Shown in pieces: positions 24,283-33,840 of a stretch of DNA of 64,000 bases. A model generated the notes under the pieces. That model was not told the DNA's origin, searched no databases, and saw only the letters and a program-made list of their open reading frames with translations. Within the stretch, counting starts at the first letter, position 1. Every line of letters starts with the position of its first letter. Location of the stretch: NCBI RefSeq assembly GCF_004664715.2, contig NC_051082.1:3692124-3756123 (forward strand), in the 5' to 3' direction. The position numbers were made by a program, and so were the translations under genes. The DNA comes from Peromyscus leucopus (Eukaryota > Chordata > Mammalia > Rodentia > Cricetidae).

Positions 24283-24399
24283 GGTGTCATCCGAGTTCCC
24301 TGCTCCATGCCACTATGTACACAAGCTGGCTTACTTCGTGGGGAAGAGCATCCACCAAAGCCAGCATCGTCTCTGTCAGAATCTCTCTCTTATCTTTAG
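24283..24399 (+). pseudogene. Piwil3: PIWIL3 relic, last exon with offsetting frameshifts
   Basis: An acceptor-like TTCCTCCCAAAG precedes 24283. Translation starts GVIRVP, then needs a one-base skip after CCC (extra T near 24301) to read APCHYVHKLAYFVGKSIHQ. It then needs a one-base restoration near 24355 to return to the first frame, ending ..SLSESLSYL and TAG at 24397-24399. PIWI proteins normally end in a similar LFYL or LYYL. So it carries one insertion and one deletion with the family stop still in place. Confidence 0.82.
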
Positions 24400-24917
24400 C
24401 TACGCAGGAAGCAGCGACATCGAGACCCACAACTGACTCATTTTTTTTCTTATATTTCTCCTTTCCAAGCTGGGTCTCCCCCCAACACACACACACACAG
24501 TTTACTTTTTAAAGACTGGAAGGAGAGGCATAAGATAGCAAAATTAGTGTAGAGATTTGTTGGCACGTGACATTTGGTAATTGGACAGAAATAACCTTGT
24601 GAGTCAGGTATGGAAGATTCTGTTTCTAGCACTTTGAGGACCGAAGAGCATTTGGCGGTGGGGTGGGAGGAGTCATAAAAAGATTCTGACTAATTTAAAA
24701 GCCAGCAGCTTGGGGACACATAAGCATTTCCCCACTTTTCCCATAAGGAAAGTCGAGAACACTCAGCCTTTCTGTTCAGTTCTTGGTCCCTGCTCTGGGG
24801 CCATGAGAGACCAGGACATATTGCCTGTGTGAGGCTGTGGTTCAATGGTGTGTCTCCTGGAGGCAGAGCCTTCCACACTGTCTCCAAGTGGCTTCAAATG
24901 TTTCTCTGTGTCAACTT

Positions 24918-24963
24918 TTGTTTTGTTTTGTTTTGTTTTTTGCAGAGTTTTTGTTTTTGTTTG
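24918..24963. repeat. TTTTG-rich simple repeat
   Basis: TTTTG units repeat imperfectly, interrupted by GCAGAG. It looks like the remains of an A-rich tail on the minus strand, though no SINE body is attached. Confidence 0.7.
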
Positions 24964-25073
24964 TTTGGGGCCGTTTAGGAGCAGGGGTTAACTTTGAATA
25001 TACCAGAAAAGGGTGGATTGGAAATCTCTGTGTTCAGGGTGTAGCTTTTCAGTCTGAAACCTGTCTTGTAAGA

Positions 25074-25079
25074 AATAAA
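25074..25079 (+). terminator. Candidate poly(A) signal AATAAA
   Basis: A canonical hexamer lies 675 bases after the relic stop codon and is followed by GCTAATTAATC and further AT-rich sequence. It would be the natural 3' end of the ancestral PIWIL3 transcript. Chance occurrence cannot be excluded. Confidence 0.4.
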
Positions 25080-25889
25080 GCTAATTAATCATTTGCAAAA
25101 ATATATTGTGAGAGACGAGCTTTTCTGTCCCAAGTGGCACACGAGATTGCTCTGTTTGTAGAATCAGAAACAGAGATTTTTGGATACACAGGTAGCTGGT
25201 GACCCTTGGTTCCAGAACCTTTACATCTATACGTATACACACATATATGTGACACTGTCTCCAGAGAAGAGGGACTTAGGCTAAAATAGACTCGGGACAA
25301 AGTTTGCTTTCTGAAGACTGATTTTGGTTCAATACCTTTCTAGAGAGATAAAAATTGCTTGGAGGACAGAAAGCCATGTTTAGAACTTCCTGTTTCCCAC
25401 AAACACAAATGTACCAACATCATTTGTTCCTAACCCTCCAACTGATGTATCCAGTAAATCCTTGCATGCAAAAATGCTGGGTTTAACACAGTTGATTGTC
25501 AGCTCTGTGGACCTGATGAGAGGAACCCTTGCCTTTCTGGGATGAAAGGATACTGTCGTAGGGAAGGGGCTGCCTCTCGGCATTGGCACATTTGTCTTCA
25601 TAGGTGATGACTGGCATTCAGTTTTCCCGAGACAGCTTCGCTGTCCCCAGGACTTAGGGACACAGCACTCTGTCACATCTTGGCTTCACTCCCTGGGTTT
25701 GTGGAGCAGGTAATTCTAGGTGCCAATTCTAGGTCCATCAGGAGTCTATTTATACTATGACATGATCTGACAGTAACTTGAGCGACATGGGTTCTCTGGG
25801 TCCAGACATGGTTCTGGATACAGTTGGTTGGGTCACTGTATCAGTGGCTCACCCCATCTCAGATCGAAACTGTAAACATATCTGTGTCT
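25080..25889. other. Unique sequence, nothing recognised
   Basis: No repeat family, splice-bounded exon or CpG cluster is evident. Short reading frames occur at chance level. CpG is sparse, as expected for good-quality rodent intergenic DNA. Confidence 0.4.
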
Positions 25890-26036
25890 AAGCCCAGCAA
25901 AGAGGCTCCGTGGGTGAAGGGGCTTGTCACCAAGACTGACAACCTGAGTTTGGTGGACGGAGAGAACCGACTCCACAAGTTGTCCTTCAGCCTCTGCACA
26001 CGCACCGGGACACATGCACATGCATGTGCACACAAC
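25890..26036 (+). mobile_element. B3-type SINE with internal deletion
   Basis: The head AAGCCCAGCAAAGAGGCTC..GGGTGAAGGGGCTTGTCACCAAG leads into GACAACCTGAGTTTG. It then jumps to GGACGGAGAGAACCGACTCC and CAAGTTGTCCTTCAGCCTC, ending in CA-rich GCACATGCATGTGCACACA. Order and motifs fit B3. Confidence 0.75.
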
Positions 26037-26784
26037 TGTTAGAAAGGGTTGTGTATGTACTGAACATATACAAACTCACCATTCCCTGAGCAGTCAGGGT
26101 AACACCTGCTTTATGTGGCAGTGGGTGTTACGTTAAGCCATAAGGCGGAGGGGGAGGTTCATAGATGATGATGAGGCCTTGAATATGATACCTTTTTCAT
26201 AACTGTCCTATCAAGCGTAGCTTAACATGATAGACAAGATACAACAAAATAACATTGAGTGTGAGAGGCACAGTTGGAGATGACGGGACCCATATGTGGT
26301 CAAAAGTTCCAGGAACATGACCTTGGTGCTTGGGTTTGCTTTTGGAGGCTGCAAATGCCTCAGGAGGCAATTGAATAACTGAGAAATTGGGCCCATGCAC
26401 CTATGGGAACAATCTACATCAAGAAAATCTGAGGCCCAGTGTCTCTACTGGGGCGCGGGGGGTGGGGGGTGACTTACACTCTGGGTGGAGCCCTTGAATC
26501 GCATCGTGCAGGGAGGATAAGGTAGACCGGAGTGGCCAGATTAATACCCGTTGCCAGCCCAAGTGTCCCTGCAGGGCAGTGCCATCTGTGACAGCGATGG
26601 CATCTGTGGACATTTGTCAAAAACACTACCCAGTACTTAACCCACACCACCCACATAGGAGTGAGGCAGCAGACAGGGCAGAGGGGGGCAGGCGAAAATT
26701 GTGAGTTAGCGAGAGCAAAGCTCAAAAGAATTGCAAGGGGAAATGGAAGAAGAGGACTAACTTTGGAAGTCTATGTTCATCTTA

Positions 26785-26791
26785 TTTTTGC

Positions 26792-26822
<31 letters not shown>

Positions 26823-27000
26823 GCGCGCACGCACGCACGCACGCACGTGGAAGCCAGAGGGTAGCATTGAATCTCTTCCTCCATCACTCTGTCTACTCAT
26901 CCTTTTTGGGGCCGTGTCGCTTGCTGAAGGGGGAGCTCCCGTCTTTCGTCTTTCGCTTAGGCTCGTGGCCACCAAGCCTCAGGGATCCCGGAGTCCCGGG
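26785..27000 (-). mobile_element. Antisense B4-type SINE remnant with GT/GC tail
   Basis: GTGGAAGCCAGAGGGTAGCATTGAATCTCTTCCTCC..CACTCTGTC is the antisense 3' part of the composite rodent SINE, preceded by its simple-repeat tail. Weaker body remnants (GCCTCAGGGATCCCGGAGTC) continue to about 27000. It merges with the CpG-dense patch to its right. Confidence 0.5.
26793..26847. repeat. (GT)n(GC)n(ACGC)n alternating purine-pyrimidine tract
   Basis: About 20 bases of GT repeat pass into GC repeats and then ACGC repeats, over 50 bases of strict purine-pyrimidine alternation. Such tracts favour left-handed Z-DNA under supercoiling. It adjoins a CpG-dense patch. Confidence 0.9.
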
Positions 27001-27272
27001 ACTGTGCGAGACCACGTCCAGCCTGTCACGTGGGCGCTGGCCTTCGAGCTTCAGTCCTCCCGCCACGGAGCGAGCTCTCCGCCACGCCGCCGCCCCTCCA
27101 GCCCTGGACGTGGGAACGCCAACCGAAAAGCCGTATTTCGGGGAGGGAGGGGGAGTTAGATGCATTGACGGAGCCAAAGAGAGAACCAGAGAAAGGGAAG
27201 ATGCCAGGGAAGAGCTAGTCCAAAGCAGAGACCAGGAAACGGGGTTCTTCTTTTTGTGCCTATGACGTCACT
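26940..27272. promoter_or_regulatory. CpG-dense patch with E-box and palindromic CRE
   Basis: Between about 26943 and 27145 I count roughly 23 CpG, against almost none in the flanks. A CACGTG E-box lies at 27027-27032 and a perfect TGACGTCA cAMP-response element at 27263-27270. No TATA box or obvious first exon is visible. It overlaps the end of an antisense SINE remnant, so part of the CpG content may be inherited from that repeat. Confidence 0.45.
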
Positions 27273-27347
27273 AGAGACAGTCGCTCCCACTGAAACAGTG
27301 GGTGTAAAGAACGGGCTGAAACTGACATTTTCAGAAGAAATCATAAA

Positions 27348-27477
27348 GCCGGGCGTCATGGCGCACGCCTTTAATCCCAGCACTTGGGAGGCAGAGCCAG
27401 GTGGATCTCGGAGTTCGAGGCCAGCCTGGTCTACAGAGTGAGTTCCAGGACAGCCAGGGCCACATAGTGAGCCCCTG

Positions 27478-27509
<32 letters not shown>
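27348..27509 (+). mobile_element. B1 SINE, full length
   Basis: It starts GCCGGGCGTCATGGCGCACG, carries CTTTAATCCCAGCACTTGGG (B box region GGTGGATCTCGGAGTTCGAG), and ends CCCTGTCTTT plus a 27-A tail at 27483-27509. It is one of the least diverged SINEs in the window. No clear target duplication was found. Confidence 0.95.
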
Positions 27510-27899
27510 CCACCTCAGAATGGAAGGAATTGCAGAGCTGGTATCACATGATTAAACTCATGCTCTGTGTTTGGGACGGGAGTAATGCCAACTTCGTCAT
27601 GTTAGACTCACGGTTTCAGCTGCTCCGATCCCGACAAATTCAAGTCTCCTTTGACTGGTTAGCATTTCCCTTTGATGAATGAACCACCGTGGGAAGAGAT
27701 GGTTCACTTTTCTACACCAACTCTGCCGCAGACCATTCTGGCCTCACACATTGGTGGTGGTTACCCACTCCTGCTCAATGCTGAATTAAAAGAGTTTTTC
27801 ATCAAATGTGGTGTTAAAAAATATAGTGTTAACTATAGGGTTGTTTTTTTTTTTTCTGAAGTACCCTTCATTGGGTTGACAGAGTCCTTTTTCAGTTTA
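27510..27899. other. Unique sequence, nothing recognised
   Basis: Ordinary AT-rich sequence with a T run at 27844-27856. It has no recognisable repeat body or exon. Confidence 0.35.
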
Positions 27900-27916
27900 A
27901 CTTTTTCTCTGATGAT

Positions 27917-27920
<4 letters not shown>

Positions 27921-27955
<35 letters not shown>

Positions 27956-27960
27956 TATAT
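27921..27960. repeat. (TA)n microsatellite
   Basis: About 28 bases of pure AT repeat pass into TATATTATAT. It adjoins L1 3'-UTR-like sequence on the right. Confidence 0.9.
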
Positions 27961-28060
27961 AATTTTATTTTATATATACATAATGCATTCTGGTTACTTG
28001 CCCCTCTTCGTTATTTCTGCCTTGCCCTCCCTGCTTCCTTAACTCTTTTCTCTATTTGCT
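27961..28060. mobile_element. L1 3'-UTR-like fragment
   Basis: The text ATATACATAATGCATTCTGGTTACTTGCCCCTCTTCGTTATTTC followed by pyrimidine-rich CCCTCCCTGC resembles the pyrimidine-rich 3' UTR of old rodent L1 families. It is short and diverged, so orientation is not assigned. Confidence 0.4.
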
Positions 28061-28758
28061 AGCTGTTTTTTAGTATGCCATAGAGTTTTTCTAGGGCCAT
28101 CTGTGTGATCCTGGATTTGGAAATAACCATCAAACCCCGATAAGCTCCCCAGTGGTCATATGACCAGATGCTGTGGCCCCTCTTCTCTTCTAGAACCTAT
28201 GGCCAAAAGGATCGGTTCTGTGCGGTAGGGCCCCATGAGCCCCTGCCCCACCCGCAGCAGGTTTTCAGGGGGACAATGTGTGGGTAGAGTTGCTTTGTCC
28301 TGGGTCACTTGGACAGAGGACAGGACACCTCGAGGCTTAGCGTCCAGGAAGCAGTTTATCGTGCCAGCTCCTAGACTTCCACAAGATTCATATCCAAAGG
28401 CTTTCATACTTTTAGCTTGTTTCCCATATATTGTTTACATGCAGTTTCGATTGGATGCTTTAATCTACCAGGCATTCATTTTTAAATGGCTGGAACGGGA
28501 TGGGAGCGGGGTCTGCAGGAGAGATGTGGCACAGACACCCAGGGACACTAACAGACCAGCCTGTACAGCTATTTCCTGCCGCCCCCCCCCCCCCGCCTTG
28601 ACTCCTTGACTCTAAACGCTCTGAGCACACTGTGAGCTCCTGACTGCCACAGTCATGTGCTTAGAAGACATTTCACAGCTCCTCTCTCCGTCTTTTGGCA
28701 CTTACATTCTTTCCAACCCAGGGAGGGAGCCCCCCACAGTGCACAGATCCATCCCTTC
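28061..28758. other. Unique sequence with a C run
   Basis: A run of about 12 C lies at 28583-28594. I found no repeat family or exon; reading frames are at chance level. Confidence 0.35.
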
Positions 28759-28862
28759 AAGCTTGCCTACAGCCTGATCTTACAGGCATTTTCTCAGTTG
28801 AGCTTTCCTCCTCCCAAATGATTCCAGTTTGTGTTGAGTTGACATAAAACCAGCCAGCACAC
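28759..28862 (-). mobile_element. MaLR-type LTR, 5' terminal fragment
   Basis: GCTTGCCTACAGCCTGATCTTACAGGC, TTTTCTCAGTTGAG and TTGAGTTGACATAAAACCAGCCAGCAC match the 5' end (minus strand) of the LTR at 22266-22680. The rest of the LTR is absent. Confidence 0.75.
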
Positions 28863-29344
28863 TTGCTATCTGCCAACCCAATTAAAAAACAAAACCATAC
28901 GAGACTGGACAACGACAGACCTAGAGGCAATGAGCACTAACAAAAAACCCGAGGCCAGGTGAGGCAGGCCCCCTAAAACTTTACAGGCTCTTGCCATTTC
29001 TCTTGATGCTCATCAGAACTCATCGATAAGACTCTGTTGCTGAAGTCACCACACAACTTGGGTGCAAGACATAAAGAAATCAAGCTGGAACTGATCCAGG
29101 GGCTTCCTTTCCACTGGCTACCTCTTCAAGCACCGAGCGCTGCTACACAGGCCACTGGGGACAGGAAGCAAAGCCACCGCTGGTCCTGCCCAGCTGTGAG
29201 CGAGCCATAATGCCAGTCTCCAGGCACGAACGATATACCCATCTGTGTAACAGCAGCACCACCGTTATGGGGGTAGCCAGCTGTTCCCTGATTAGATCTG
29301 AGACCCACTCTCCAAGGGAGCATTCATGCCTATTTTTTTCCGTC
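28863..29344. other. Unique sequence, nothing recognised
   Basis: No recognised repeat or exon. A small A-rich stretch follows the LTR fragment. Confidence 0.35.
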
Positions 29345-29530
29345 CCTGGAGATCAAATCTAGGCCCTTTCATAAGGACTTGCTATGCAAACAGTCTACCA
29401 CTGAGCTACAACCCAAGACCTTTTAAAGTTTTGAGGCAGCATGTCACTAAGTTCCTCTAGTGGACTTGGCTGAACTTGTTCTGTAGCTCAGGAAGACCTC
29501 AGCTTCCGAGCAGCTGGGATTCCAAGTGTG
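29345..29530 (-). mobile_element. B1-ID dimer SINE (ID_B1/B4 class)
   Basis: Read on the minus strand, a diverged B1-like half (GGTGGGACACACTTGGAATCCCAGC...) is followed by an ID-like half (GGTTGTAGCTCAGTGGTAGACTG...TTTGATCTCC). The order B1 then ID defines this dimeric class. Both halves are clearly aged. Confidence 0.8.
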
Positions 29531-29579
29531 TCCCACCACATGCTGCTACTATGGAGGGATATTTTTTTTTTTTTAATCA

Positions 29580-29650
29580 CGAGTAGTTGTTGAATTTCAT
29601 CAAATGCTTTTTTCTGCATCTGTTGAAGTGATGATGGTGTTACTTCCATA
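29580..29650 (-). mobile_element. L1 ORF2 fragment, antisense
   Basis: TTGAATTTCATCAAATGCTTTTTTCTGCATCTGTTGAAGTGATGATG is the antisense of a well-conserved piece of L1 reverse-transcriptase ORF. It is short and isolated. Confidence 0.7.
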
Positions 29651-29916
29651 GCCCATTGGTAGGATAGCTGTTGGCTTCCCATTGCCACAGACTGTTGGCC
29701 TTTTTGGGGGGCCCATGCCTGACCTCTATCCTACAGAAGGTAATGTTTCTTCACAGAGGTTCTAGTAGAATGCCCTCCTCCTTGTTCTCTCTGGTTTCAC
29801 GTGGCCACTGTATCCTTTTCCTCTCTCAAGCACGGGGTGACCTATGAACAGGCCAGTCTCACACGTCATCACTCCTCGTGGCCTCTTCCCCAGCTTCCTG
29901 CTCCCACTTTTATCAA
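29651..29916. other. Probable continuation of old L1 or unique sequence
   Basis: Text after the L1 piece (CCATTGGTAGGATAGC...) may be decayed L1, but similarity is too weak to call. No gene seen. Confidence 0.25.
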
Positions 29917-30060
29917 TTTTCTTTTTTTATGGGTGCCACTTGCCTGCCTGTACGTCTGTGCAGCACACACATGCCTGATGCCTGCGGAGACCTGAAGAGG
30001 GCATCGGATCCCCTAGAGCCAGACTTACAGATGCTCTTAAGAGCTGAGCCACCTCTCCAG
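29917..30060 (-). mobile_element. B2 SINE, antisense
   Basis: GGGCATCGGATCCCCTAGAGCCAGACTTACAG and GCTCTTAAGAGCTGAGCCACCTCTCCAGCCC are antisense B2 landmarks, including the tRNA-like promoter region. A C run follows its 5' end. Confidence 0.85.
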
Positions 30061-30069
30061 CCCCCCCCC

Positions 30070-30326
30070 CCACTTTCACTTTCTATGACTCAAACACTAG
30101 CGCTACTTAAATAATCCAGGACAGACGGTCCATTATAAAGACAGTCTCGCTGTGGCCTCTGAGCTTCCTTGCCCATATAATGTGACATTCTGGATTAGGA
30201 TGTGGTCGTGGATATCTTTGTGGTGGCGTTAGCCTGGGGTCATAATTATGCTGAGTTTTGGTGTTTTGAATATGTTACTGCTACCATGGATACCATGACT
30301 GGAGCTTTTGATTTGGGAGACTTCGC

Positions 30327-30371
<45 letters not shown>

Positions 30372-31770
30372 CAGGGGACAGGAGAAGGCTGTGTCCTGCT
30401 GATACTGCACGAGTTGGGTTTGTCTTTTGGCCCCTCTGTTCGACGCTGGGATCCCAGTGGGCTGGGGACTGGGAAGGTATAGGAAGGTTGTGGCCCACTG
30501 GAGACACGAAGCTACATCTATCTCCACCACACCTGCTACAGAAGGTGACGCTCCCCAGCAGCTGGATTTGAAGGAGACGGCTGTGGCATCTGGTGCTGCT
30601 CGGGTCAGGAGGCTTCGGAACCCTCCCAGGAGGATTTGGGACCCACCCCTCAGCTGGGCCAGTGATCTAGAGCGCCACACCGAGAGACCTCATGGCACAG
30701 GCCGGCTGCAGGGACCAGGCCAGGCTGCTGCAAAGGGCAGTGGGTGGGGGTTCCGAGTCATCACCCCCTTGGCACTTGAAGGGGCACCGGATACCATGCC
30801 TGGCACCTGTCCCTCTGCCCAGCCACCATGCAGCTGTTCTGATTACTCGGCAGGCCTTGTTTGGGGGTGCTGATGGACGTTGGTGGCACCTCGTAAGCCA
30901 TCCTGGCTATGGCAAGGGTGATGAGCTACTTGAGGCAGCTCTTGGTCCCTTTGGAGATAGAGTTGGGGTGGGGAGAGTGATTACTGGCCAGAGCCGAGAT
31001 GCTCTCTGGGTGATACTAAGAGAGCCGTGTCTCCCCGGGAAGCTGCGGGTGCATACAGCCCTAGGGTAATGCAGAAGCAACACATAGCTGTGGCAGAACT
31101 AGGGAGGGGCTAGCCTACAGAAGCTGTGACAAGCTAGTCTGGCTGAGAGGCCGCCCCGAGCAGAGCGGGAGGTCGGCCAATGGCTTCTCTAGAACCTTTG
31201 TGTCCAAGGCTCCTTTGTGGAGGAGACTAGCAAAGGTCACAGGCCTGGGAAGCCGTGAGGTTACCTGGAGGATGTCTGTTGCTGAGGCCTGGGTGGTACC
31301 TCGGGAAGCTGTTGCTGTCCCTACTGGGTAATACACAAAGGGTCAGGCCGGGCAGACTGGGGAGAGGTGACGTGGCTGCACACGCTAGGAAACCTGTAAC
31401 TTTCCTGCTCCACCTCCTTTACCACAGCTGCCTTGGCGGGAGGAAAGACAGTCTGTTGAAGCTGCTGGGTTTGGTGGCCTGGGCAGGATCATCAGAACCA
31501 GTGCCCTGAAGCTCTGTCCATGGATTGCTGCGGTGGCTGCCCAGGTTGAACTCTGGCCTAGGTCAAGTCCCAGCATCACTTAAATTTCCATTCTGGCCAG
31601 GTTGGTGGTCATCATGGTCCACCTTAGCGTTTCTCTCTCGAGAATGCACCTCTGTAGGAGTTCGGTATTCCTTTGGCCCTGTAAACATTCAGAAAACACC
31701 TGTTGGAGGAATCTCACGTTGCTGCGTGTGTTGGCGACCACTCTTCTGGGTTGATCTGTACTGTGTTCTG
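30070..31770. other. Unique sequence with a (CA)n tract; no exon recognised
   Basis: GC-rich from about 30370 to 31070, with stop-free frames of up to about 148 codons (30427-30873, plus) and 144 codons (30246-30680, minus). The minus frame runs through the CA repeat. Neither shows a known domain or convincing splice context, so I do not call a gene. Confidence 0.35.
30329..30368. repeat. (CA)n microsatellite
   Basis: Forty bases of uninterrupted CA repeat in unique sequence. Confidence 0.95.
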
Positions 31771-31915
31771 TGATGGCTAATCATCGTTCGCTTGCTGGGA
31801 GTTGGAATCACCTGGGGGACACACCTTTGGTTGGGTCCGTGAGGGTGTTTCTGGATAGGCTTCCCTGGGGGCCTCATGGGCTAGCGTAGCAGGTCCCAGG
31901 ATGAATAAAATGAGG
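31770..31915 (+). mobile_element. LTR-like fragment, family unclear
   Basis: TGTGATGGCTAATCATCG, GGAATCACCTGGGGGACACACC and GTGAGGGTGTTTCTGGAT followed by GGTCCCAGGATGAATAAAA follow the order of a widespread mammalian LTR type. It is short and diverged. Confidence 0.45.
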
Positions 31916-31928
31916 AAGGGGCGGGGGC

Positions 31929-32156
31929 GGGGCTGTCGAGATGGCTCAGCAGTTAAGAGCATTGGCTGATCTTCCAGAAGACCTGAGCTTGATCCCCAGC
32001 ACACCCCAGATGGTTGTGGCAGCTCACAACCATCTCTAACTCCAGTCCTAGGAGATCCAACTCCCTTTCTGCCCCCCGTGGGCACTGCACGCCTGTGATG
32101 CACAGATATGCCTGCAGACAAAAGACCCGTACACATAAAACAATAATTTTTTTAAG
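31929..32156 (+). mobile_element. B2 SINE, near full length
   Basis: GGGGCTGTCGAGATGGCTCAGCAGTTAAGAGCATTGGCTG is the tRNA-derived head. GACCTGAGCTTGATCCCCAGC and CAGCTCACAACCATCTCTAAC follow, then CATAAAACAATAA at the 3' end. It is an intact-looking B2 on the plus strand. Confidence 0.92.
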
Positions 32157-32369
32157 GAGGTGGGGAAGCAAGCTCAGTACCTGCATTCATCGCTCTCTGC
32201 TTCCTGACCACGGTCAAAACGAAACAATTCACCTCAGCCCTCAGACTGTGCACGTACGAGAAGTGGACAGACGATGCTAGGTGTTTTTCTCAGTTGCTAT
32301 GTACCTCATCTTCTGAGATAAGAGTCTTTTGACCTGGCTACCAGGGGCTGCAGATGTGTGCGGTGTATG

Positions 32370-32447
32370 TGGGCGTCGGGTATCAAACTCAGGTGCCTGC
32401 ACTGTGCGCCAAGCCCCTTCCCACCGAGCTGTCTCCCCACCCCCACC
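32370..32447 (-). mobile_element. B2/B3-type SINE head, antisense
   Basis: GGGTATCAAACTCAGGTGCCTGCACTG and CCCACCGAGCTGTCTCCCCA are the antisense of the shared tRNA-like head. Too short to separate B2 from B3. Confidence 0.65.
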
Positions 32448-33840
32448 CCAACCCCCGGAGTTCCCCTTCTGGGTTCCCTAATGAAAACATCGCTCTCTCT
32501 CTCTCATTTCTTCCTTATTTGAAAGTGTCAGGTAGAGACTTGCTTTTATATAGATTCCCACCGTCCTTCCGGTTCTGCCATTGCCTCCGGAATCCCTTGA
32601 GTAGCGTGACCCTCTCCTGCCCAGGCTCCTGGGGGTGCTCAGCCTGTATCACAGCTCAGGAACGCCTCTCCCACCGGGCCACACAGCCGGCCGCCGGGCT
32701 GCCTGCCGCTTGGCCCTGACAAGCCAATGGGAGGAGGGTTTACTGTGTCTCCGGAAGGCACGGCTAAGCGGATTGGTCCCCGGCAGCAGGCGCTTACAGG
32801 CGATACTTCTCACACCGTGGCTGGTCTGGAACCAGGGACTAGCCTGGAAGCAGAGCGGAGCTAAAGCCTTCGAGGGTTCCCACTCCTGGTGTCTTAGGCC
32901 TTCCAGTGAGGGCCTCATCCCAAAGTTTTCACAACCTCCAAAAACAAAAAAACAAAACAAAAAAAGCAATGTGTCACCAGCTGGGGATACACGAGTATGG
33001 GACACCCCACAGTCAAACTATATAAAAGTGTTGGGTTTTTTTTCTCTCTCTCTTTTTTCGGTGCTGGGCATCAATCCCAGGACCCTGTGCATGCTGGACA
33101 AAGTGCTCTACAGTAGAGCCCCCTTGTTGCCCGTGAATCTGTGGGGAAGGGACCTCTGCACCGTGGTTAATTGTGCGCAATGTGTAGCACAGCTTTGTTT
33201 GGTAGCTTTGAGTTATCAGCACTTCACAATATTTTCAAGTGTCTGTGCAGAATCAGTGAGCTCAGATGCCCCCGAGACACTAGCATTTGCCTACTTCTCT
33301 CCAATCAGCTTGTGGCGTTTTTTCATATATAGTACAATGACCGGCGGCGGTGGCCGCGTACAAAGGGGCTTTGGTTCTCAAGGTGACTCTGGGGGAGAAG
33401 GACACCTTGAAGACTCATCAGAGCGACTGGTGTGGTCCTGGATCCACCAGAGGTGCCATGGAATTCATTGTGAGAGGACCCCCAAAGATGAGGTAGGCCA
33501 GCCGGGGAGCCACGGAGCTCTCCAGAGTAGTGTGGGCAGGCAGGCTCATTGCGATCCAGCGGTTTTCACATCCAAGATTCTCTAAAGTCAAGTGTCCTGT
33601 TGCCCAGTGTCAGCCTGGGCAGGGAACCCTTCCAGCAGTAGCTGATTCCAGTCTTCTCCTGCTTCCCCTCCCGAGGGAATCCTGGTCAAGGCCTGGCTGC
33701 AAAGACTGACCTAAATGATCTGCTCTGGTACCTGGAGGGGGTCATGGCTGAGCTGCTGCACTGTGCCGAGTGCCAGCCAATCCTGATCAGTGGTTTCTAA
33801 GGTAGCATGTGGCTGGGGAAGGCCTGAAGAGACTCTGTCT
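32448..33840. other. Unique sequence with one ID fragment; long frame is spurious
   Basis: A 316-codon open frame (32635-33585, plus) crosses an A-rich simple repeat (32940-32966) and the ID fragment at 33059-33122. It has no domain. Otherwise nothing is recognised. Confidence 0.5.
33059..33122 (-). mobile_element. ID-type SINE fragment, antisense
   Basis: GGTGCTGGGCATCAATCCCAGGACCCTGTGCATGCTGGACAAAGTGCTCTAC is the antisense of an ID-type RNA-gene-derived sequence. Confidence 0.7.

Larger units (their letters stand above)
22054..24399 (+). pseudogene. Piwil3: PIWIL3-like pseudogene, C-terminal exons only
   Basis: Three exon remnants on the plus strand, about 22054-22179, 23981-24129 and 24283-24399, encode in order the end of a PIWI domain. 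Seen motifs are FIVVKKQINTRFF, then YDFYIVSQ with THYNVIYE and VYYN, then CHYVHKLAYFVGKSIHQ, and a terminal SLSYL followed by stop. PIWI proteins bind piRNAs and silence transposons in germ cells. The HKLAY block carries the third catalytic residue of the RNase-H fold. CHY and SIHQ fit PIWIL3 better than PIWIL1 or PIWIL4 as I remember those families. Disabling changes are an in-frame TAA at 22180, loss of the donor of the first remnant, and two frameshifts in the last exon. Earlier exons were not found; they may be lost or lie left of the gap. Confidence 0.8.
24400..25079 (+). other. Putative 3' UTR remnant of the PIWIL3 relic
   Basis: About 680 bases follow the relic stop codon. They hold a short (AC)n at 24485-24499, a TTTTG-rich tract at 24918-24963 and no recognised transposon. 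An AATAAA at 25074-25079 followed by AT-rich sequence would suit transcript 3' end formation. Assignment to the pseudogene rests only on position and spacing. Confidence 0.4.

Noticed and set aside
31929..32156. tRNA gene
   Set aside because: The tRNA-like promoter belongs to a B2 SINE with its usual tail. The same applies to the other SINE heads.
32635..33585. 316-codon plus-strand frame
   Set aside because: It crosses an A-rich simple repeat and an antisense ID SINE, and no domain is visible.
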